From UASB124 sp041662445 (GTDB lineage: Bacteria > Babelota > Babeliae > Babelales > RVW-14), in the NCBI GenBank assembly GCA_041662445.1, contig JBAZSL010000027.1, forward strand, positions 1 through 9,734: a DNA stretch of 9,734 bases, in the 5' to 3' direction. Numbering within the stretch: the stretch's first letter is position 1; each line of letters begins with the position of its first letter. Made by a program: the position numbers and the translations under genes. A model generated the notes under the pieces. That model saw only the letters and a program-made list of their open reading frames with translations. It made no database searches and was not told where the DNA came from. Positions 6,090-9,734 of this stretch are shown here, in pieces.

Positions 6090-6241
6090 TACCGCTCCTT
6101 TTCCGTGACATAAAGATCGTAACAACGTTAGCAGTAAGCTTACGCAAATGTGTTAAAGCGGTGCAACTGTTGGAAAAAGAAAGAGAGGCGCATTCGCTGC
6201 GCCTCGTTATTGCTGTGTGCGGTGGGGGCTACCGTTCGCTC
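6090..6241 (-). promoter_or_regulatory. Leader of the 541-residue gene with its ribosome binding site
   Basis: 152 bases between the phosphatase stop and the next ATG. It holds terminator repeat B (6176-6228) at one end and the strong ribosome binding site AAAAGGAG (6095-6102) at the other. A 10-base palindrome GTAAGCTTAC (6134-6143) lies between them and could be an operator or chance. The terminator implies a promoter within 6103-6175, but no box pair stands out. Confidence 0.45.
6176..6228 (-). terminator. Terminator repeat, copy B (after the phosphatase gene)
   Basis: 8-pair hairpin (6185-6192 with 6198-6205, GAGGCGCA against TGCGCCTC) with a 5-base loop, read GCGAA on the minus strand. 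It is followed by TCTTTCTTTTT. It begins 36 bases past the stop at 6242. It is nearly identical to the block at 4361-4413, including about 20 bases on the stop-codon side of the hairpin that termination alone does not require. Confidence 0.8.
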
Positions 6242-8638
6242 TTAATAACCAATTCGCGACTGAAGATGAAGCATCGATAATCTTTCCTGAAAACCGGTTT
6301 CAATGTCATTTTTTGGGTATTTTATCTTGCGCTCTAAGTGTGCATGGAATCTATTAATTTTTTCCTGTTTTTCTTTGCTTCCAGGGTTTCCGTAATGTTC
6401 TTTGAGAAAGTCGATTTCTACAGAAAATAGTTGGTATGGATCCACCCGTAACTCGCTACATTTTTCTTCAAGAAGCTTATACATATTGATAAATCCTTGT
6501 TTTCCGAGCAAAAAAATCTTTTCCAACAACGCTTTAATTTCTTGTGGTGATGGGGGCTTGGTAAGGGCTTTTATAGTAGCTTCTATTGTAGATTCTGATT
6601 CTGTCGCCGGCGCTTGAGGTTCTTTTACTTCTTGCTGCGCTGCCGGGCCTATGGTCATTAATACTGCTGGAATGCTTGGACGTGAACGTTGCTCAGCCGG
6701 TGGTTGAGCCGATGGCTTGGGTGAAATTTCCTTCTCTTCCTTGGCCCTTATCTCCGCCTCATAAATAGCCATGCGCGAATCTTGTATTTTTTGAGCGATG
6801 GTCAAAATGCCGAAGGCGTCATAAGAATTACGTACGTTTCCTTCCGATGCAGTGGTGAATGTGATGATAGGTACGGCAACGTTTAGATGTGATAACAAAA
6901 AGCTTGGGAGCTTTTGTCTGAATTCTTTCCACCGCGCGTTATCGAGTGCAGCTTGAGCATTGGGATCAGTAAACTTTGGGGGTATTGTAAGCGTTATGGT
7001 AAAGGGAAATTGTTTAAACACTGCTGCTGCTGGAGAAAGCGGTGATGGTGCCTCTGGTTCAACGGGCGGCTGCGCAAGAGCGGCACTAGTTTCCCACTTA
7101 AGGACCGTATCCCAACGAGAGCTGACGTCATTGTCCCGATTAATGGCTCCAATCTTTATCCCATGGCTATGCTGGTGGGCTCGTAGATAGGCGCATATGT
7201 TGCATGCTTTTCCTATTGTATCTATGGCCTCTTGTCCAGCGACAAAGCCATGACCACGATTTTCGTTGAAGCTAAAATTTTCGTTTGCAAGAAAATCGCT
7301 CCAAAGAAAACCGGATAAATAGTTACTTTGAAGGTTGTATGTTTTTGATAAAAGGCTGGCGTAGGTTGTTGGCTGTTGTGCTGGATCATAATTCAAGTTA
7401 CTTGTAAACCACTCGTAATTTTGAGGCGCTTTCGTTTTATCTGCCTTGGCACCGTTGACGAATAGCTGGTCCCACATGGGCTGACCGAAAAAACCATAGT
7501 TCTCAAATGTTTTTTGTAGGCTTGCATAATTGGCAGAACTATCTAAAAAATCTTTTGGGTCATATCCAGGCTCAATACCGCCATGGCAACATTGAATAAA
7601 ATTTTGGCCGCCTTTCACGCCAATATAAAGAGCGAATGGCAGAATGTTAAAGCAGTTGACAACGCATGAGTCAAAAAGATTATGGCTCCTGCCTCCATAG
7701 ACATTTAGTTCGCGTAAAAAGCCATACTCGGCTGCTGTCTTGGAGTTTTCATGATTGCCCCTGCAAAGAACAACCTGTTCCCAATTGAGCAGTTTGAGCT
7801 TAAGAAGCGTATAAAGCACAAAAATGCTATGCTTGCCACGATCAACATAGTCGCCTAAAAATACGATGTATTTGCCCTTAGCAATTTTGAGATTTTCATC
7901 AAGAAGACCAATACAGCGCCATATCCACATGTTGCGTACTAACGCCCCGATGCTGCCGTGAATGTCGCCAACGAGGTAAATCTCATTGTCTTTTTCAACG
8001 ATTAGTTTTTGGACGTGAGGGATAGATGCAAGCTTGGATGGAAACGCGCCCTTCAATGAAGCTGACCAACTAATGACAAAGTTTCGGATTGTTGACTCAA
8101 GTTCTGCGGCCCTGTTTCGATCCGCTTCATTTTGCGAACCTTTTTGATGTGCACATTCTGCTTCGAGCTGTTGTTTGGTGGTGCGTACGAATTTTATCAA
8201 TGTCGCCTGCAGGTCTTTGTCGTCAGGTAGCAAGCATCTTTGCGGATTCGAAAGCCACTTTTCTGTGTCTGAAGCATCGCCTTCTAGCACCCATTCTTTA
8301 ATGACATCTGTGTGATTTTTGTTAGGCGCTATGGCTGCGTGCATGACGATCTCCCTCAGCCACATTGCTGGATTCTCAGGTTCGCCAATGTTTTTAAATT
8401 GTTTTTCGAGCGCATGAAGAGCCTGCGCATAGTTTTTTTGCTGCGACATCACTGCTGCGATAAGATCGTTTGTTTGCTTTGTTGTTCGCAGCTTTGGCTC
8501 AATATCCCAGATTTTTTGAGCAACTGTGTGTTGCGCATCATAAATGAAAGGCGTTTGCTGTTGCTGTTTCTCCATTGCATGTGATGGCGGACAGAAACTA
8601 CACAACACGCTGACAATAACTATGGTGAATCGTTTCAT
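6242..8638 (-). CDS. Exported PPP-type (eukaryote-like) protein phosphatase
   Basis: 798 residues. Signal peptide about 1-21 (MKRFTIVIVSVLCSFC, cleavage after SHA). A helical region of unknown role (22-215) precedes a metallophosphatase core of the PPP Ser/Thr phosphatase family. Every hallmark is present: GDIHG (D225, H227), GDYVDRG (D263, R267), RGNHE (N295, catalytic H296), HGG (H352), LWSD, NRG (R461) and RAHQ (H488). These supply the two-metal site and the phosphate-binding arginines. The final strands seem to be VPIITFTTAS and YDAFGILTI (about 589-613), matching FSAPNY...GAMMSV of PP1. This implies a Pro-rich insertion of about 70 residues (517-588). A Pro-rich linker (about 637-680) and a charged helical tail (685-798) follow. 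ATG 8636-8638 is chosen because GAGGAG lies five bases upstream; a GTG at 8644 overlaps that site. Likely substrate: a phosphoprotein outside the cytoplasm, possibly the host's (inference). Confidence 0.9.
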   Translation of the reverse strand: MKRFTIVIVSVLCSFCPPSHAMEKQQQQTPFIYDAQHTVAQKIWDIEPKLRTTKQTNDLIAAVMSQQKNYAQALHALEKQFKNIGEPENPAMWLREIVMHAAIAPNKNHTDVIKEWVLEGDASDTEKWLSNPQRCLLPDDKDLQATLIKFVRTTKQQLEAECAHQKGSQNEADRNRAAELESTIRNFVISWSASLKGAFPSKLASIPHVQKLIVEKDNEIYLVGDIHGSIGALVRNMWIWRCIGLLDENLKIAKGKYIVFLGDYVDRGKHSIFVLYTLLKLKLLNWEQVVLCRGNHENSKTAAEYGFLRELNVYGGRSHNLFDSCVVNCFNILPFALYIGVKGGQNFIQCCHGGIEPGYDPKDFLDSSANYASLQKTFENYGFFGQPMWDQLFVNGAKADKTKAPQNYEWFTSNLNYDPAQQPTTYASLLSKTYNLQSNYLSGFLWSDFLANENFSFNENRGHGFVAGQEAIDTIGKACNICAYLRAHQHSHGIKIGAINRDNDVSSRWDTVLKWETSAALAQPPVEPEAPSPLSPAAAVFKQFPFTITLTIPPKFTDPNAQAALDNARWKEFRQKLPSFLLSHLNVAVPIITFTTASEGNVRNSYDAFGILTIAQKIQDSRMAIYEAEIRAKEEKEISPKPSAQPPAEQRSRPSIPAVLMTIGPAAQQEVKEPQAPATESESTIEATIKALTKPPSPQEIKALLEKIFLLGKQGFINMYKLLEEKCSELRVDPYQLFSVEIDFLKEHYGNPGSKEKQEKINRFHAHLERKIKYPKNDIETGFQERLSMLHLQSRIGY

Positions 8639-8643
8639 TATCA

Positions 8644-8649
8644 CTCCTC
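8644..8649 (-). promoter_or_regulatory. Ribosome binding site deciding the phosphatase start
   Basis: GAGGAG on the minus strand, five bases before ATG 8636-8638. A GTG at 8642-8644 overlaps it and cannot use it, so the ATG is the start. Confidence 0.8.
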
Positions 8650-8757
8650 ACTTTTTAGTAGTAACACTTGCCTCAGTAGCTTCGAGTTGGTTTAAAAGTT
8701 CTGTGACCTACTCTTGCCAATCTTGTTTCCCTGGGCAGTGGCGCAAAAAGTATGCAG
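8648..8757 (-). other. Coding-like tail after the RING gene, in the -1 frame
   Basis: Between the RING stop (8758-8760) and the next gene, the -1 frame reads like protein. It continues from the A-rich end of the RING gene as KETIAAYFLRHCPGKQDWQE, meets TAG at 8708-8710, then VTELLNQLEATEASVTTKK and TGA at 8648-8650. That final stop falls nine bases before the phosphatase ATG, normal operon spacing. Most likely the RING protein once ended here, and a one-base slip in the A/G tract (about 8761-8783) and perhaps a nonsense change shortened it. Programmed -1 slippage on A-AAG, or a sequencing error, would also fit. I see no terminator in this interval. Confidence 0.45.
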
Positions 8758-9734
8758 CTATTGTTTCTTTTCTTCTTTCTTCTCTTCGACTACGGGTTCC
8801 TCCGCTTTATCCCATTTGTCGGCGTCTGTTTGCAGTTCAATAGGAGGGAACTCTATTTTTGAAAGATTTCGGCACAAGGGGCATCTTCTCCGTGGAGGCT
8901 CTCCTCCTTCGCTTGGAATTTTGTTCGCACAGGTCATATGGAAACAATGTCCGCATTCAAAAACCCATACCTTAAAGGTGCTCTCTCGAGGACTTTCTTC
9001 AGGGCCAGCTAAAAAATTCCTTAAACAAATTGAACACTCTTCGTTGGCCATGAGCGCAGAAAAATTAGTTATTAGCTTGTTTTTGAGCATAGATTTTTCA
9101 GGTTCTGCAGCAGCTTGATATTTATCGAATAAGCTTTTGAAGGTGTCGAATTGTGCATTATAGAGGTCTGAAATGCGCCCGTAAATAAAATTACTGCTAG
9201 CAAAGCGACCGGAGAAATAATGCCGATGCCGTGCATTTTCAGCGTCTTGTACAAAGTCTTTTGTAGCTTTTACTTTTTGTTGCAGTTCAGGATTTTTGAG
9301 TAATTCTACAACGTTGTGTTCATCGGTATTGTTAATTGCTTGTTTAAGCTGTATCGCAGGTGTAAAAGCCTTATCCATGCGTTGTTTTATGGCGGCAGCT
9401 TGTGGAGGGAATAGCTGATCTGCTTTCTTCCTGGCTTCGCCTATCGATGCCCCATTAATTAACAGCAACTCTAGCGAGGCAGTTTGCGCAGCAACTTGTT
9501 CATCCCCTCGGGCCTCATTTTGGGCAGCTTTTACCAATGCAAGATTTTTTGCATTTTGGTTAAGGAAATCATCAAGGCACATGCTAAGTATGCTTTTTTC
9601 CCACAGATTTGCGGCTGTTGTCCAGACTGTGTCTTTATTTGGATCATCGATGTCATATAAATTAATCGGTAAAGCTAGAGCTAGATAGGGGTCTCCTTGA
9701 TCGCGAAATTGAGGATAATAATTTAGGTAGGCTG
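8758..9734 (-). CDS. RING-H2 finger protein, N-terminus beyond the window (partial)
   Basis: At least 324 residues. Although an ATG occurs at 9580-9582, the frame stays open without a stop to the window edge and reads like protein (PQFRDQGDPYLALALPINLY), so the true start lies outside. I give positions from that ATG as residue 1. A helical, Ala/Gln/Lys-rich region (1-180) leads to a RING-H2 finger at 183-237: C183-x2-C186-x23-C210-x-H212-x2-H215-x2-C218-x15-C234-x2-C237. All eight zinc ligands are present (DNA 8872-9036). RING-H2 domains are eukaryotic E2-binding ubiquitin ligase modules; in bacteria they are rare and usually belong to effectors delivered to a host. Ligase activity here is inferred. 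No signal peptide can be judged because the N-terminus is missing. The C-terminus ends in a Glu/Lys tract (VVEEKKEEKKQ) that looks frame-shifted. It lies upstream of the phosphatase gene without an obvious terminator, so the two may be cotranscribed. Confidence 0.85.
   Translation of the reverse strand, partial: AYLNYYPQFRDQGDPYLALALPINLYDIDDPNKDTVWTTAANLWEKSILSMCLDDFLNQNAKNLALVKAAQNEARGDEQVAAQTASLELLLINGASIGEARKKADQLFPPQAAAIKQRMDKAFTPAIQLKQAINNTDEHNVVELLKNPELQQKVKATKDFVQDAENARHRHYFSGRFASSNFIYGRISDLYNAQFDTFKSLFDKYQAAAEPEKSMLKNKLITNFSALMANEECSICLRNFLAGPEESPRESTFKVWVFECGHCFHMTCANKIPSEGGEPPRRRCPLCRNLSKIEFPPIELQTDADKWDKAEEPVVEEKKEEKKQ

Noticed and set aside
9580..9582. ATG as the true start of the RING gene
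   Set aside because: The frame remains open and protein-like for another 50 codons to the window edge, and no ribosome binding site precedes this ATG.
9435..9600. LLLINGAS in the RING protein looked like an ankyrin repeat
   Set aside because: The flanking residues do not follow the 33-residue ankyrin pattern and there is no second copy.
1..9734. tRNA, rRNA genes, CRISPR arrays and riboswitches
   Set aside because: I found no tRNA-like cloverleaf, no rRNA sequence, no regularly spaced direct repeats and no riboswitch motif that I recognise.

Overview
Every supported gene in this window lies on the minus strand, so transcription runs from high to low coordinates. The housekeeping genes are bacterial: six-domain ribosomal protein S1, nucleoside diphosphate kinase and a Fe/Mn superoxide dismutase. 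They sit beside three large genes that look built for contact with a eukaryotic cell: a RING-H2 protein, an exported PPP-type (eukaryote-like) phosphatase and an exported coiled-coil protein. This mix, together with small palindromic repeats and an IS relic, fits a host-associated bacterium such as Candidatus Dependentiae (TM6/Babeliae) or a similar protist endosymbiont. The lineage is inferred from gene style only.

Layout in transcription order. (1) 8758-9734: a RING-H2 protein whose frame stays open to the window edge, so its N-terminus is missing here. The ~110 bases after its stop still read like coding sequence in the -1 frame. (2) 6242-8638: a 798-residue exported phosphatase with all PPP metal and catalytic residues. 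(3) 4464-6089: a 541-residue exported coiled-coil protein of unknown function. Genes 2 and 3 are each followed by a near-identical 53-base element containing a terminator hairpin. (4) 4049-4463: a 415-base gap with no gene, holding a GC-rich palindromic repeat and terminator-like hairpins. (5) rpsA (2240-4027) and ndk (1826-2233), six bases apart, closed by a strong terminator. (6) sod (974-1753), encoding a superoxide dismutase with an N-terminal membrane anchor and a His at the usual catalytic Gln position. (7) 355-804: an exported, extremely Lys/Arg-rich 149-residue protein with a strong terminator. (8) 3-149: the C-terminal relic of an IS5-type transposase, cut off by a palindromic repeat of the same design as the one in the 415-base gap.

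How the genes may work together (inference): rpsA-ndk is a translation and nucleotide-supply unit. The anchored dismutase would face outward, against host superoxide. The RING, PPP and coiled-coil genes form a tandem that could alter host ubiquitin and phosphoprotein signalling. The basic secreted protein could bind nucleic acid or the envelope. Signal peptides, a membrane anchor or host-type domains appear in five of the seven protein genes.
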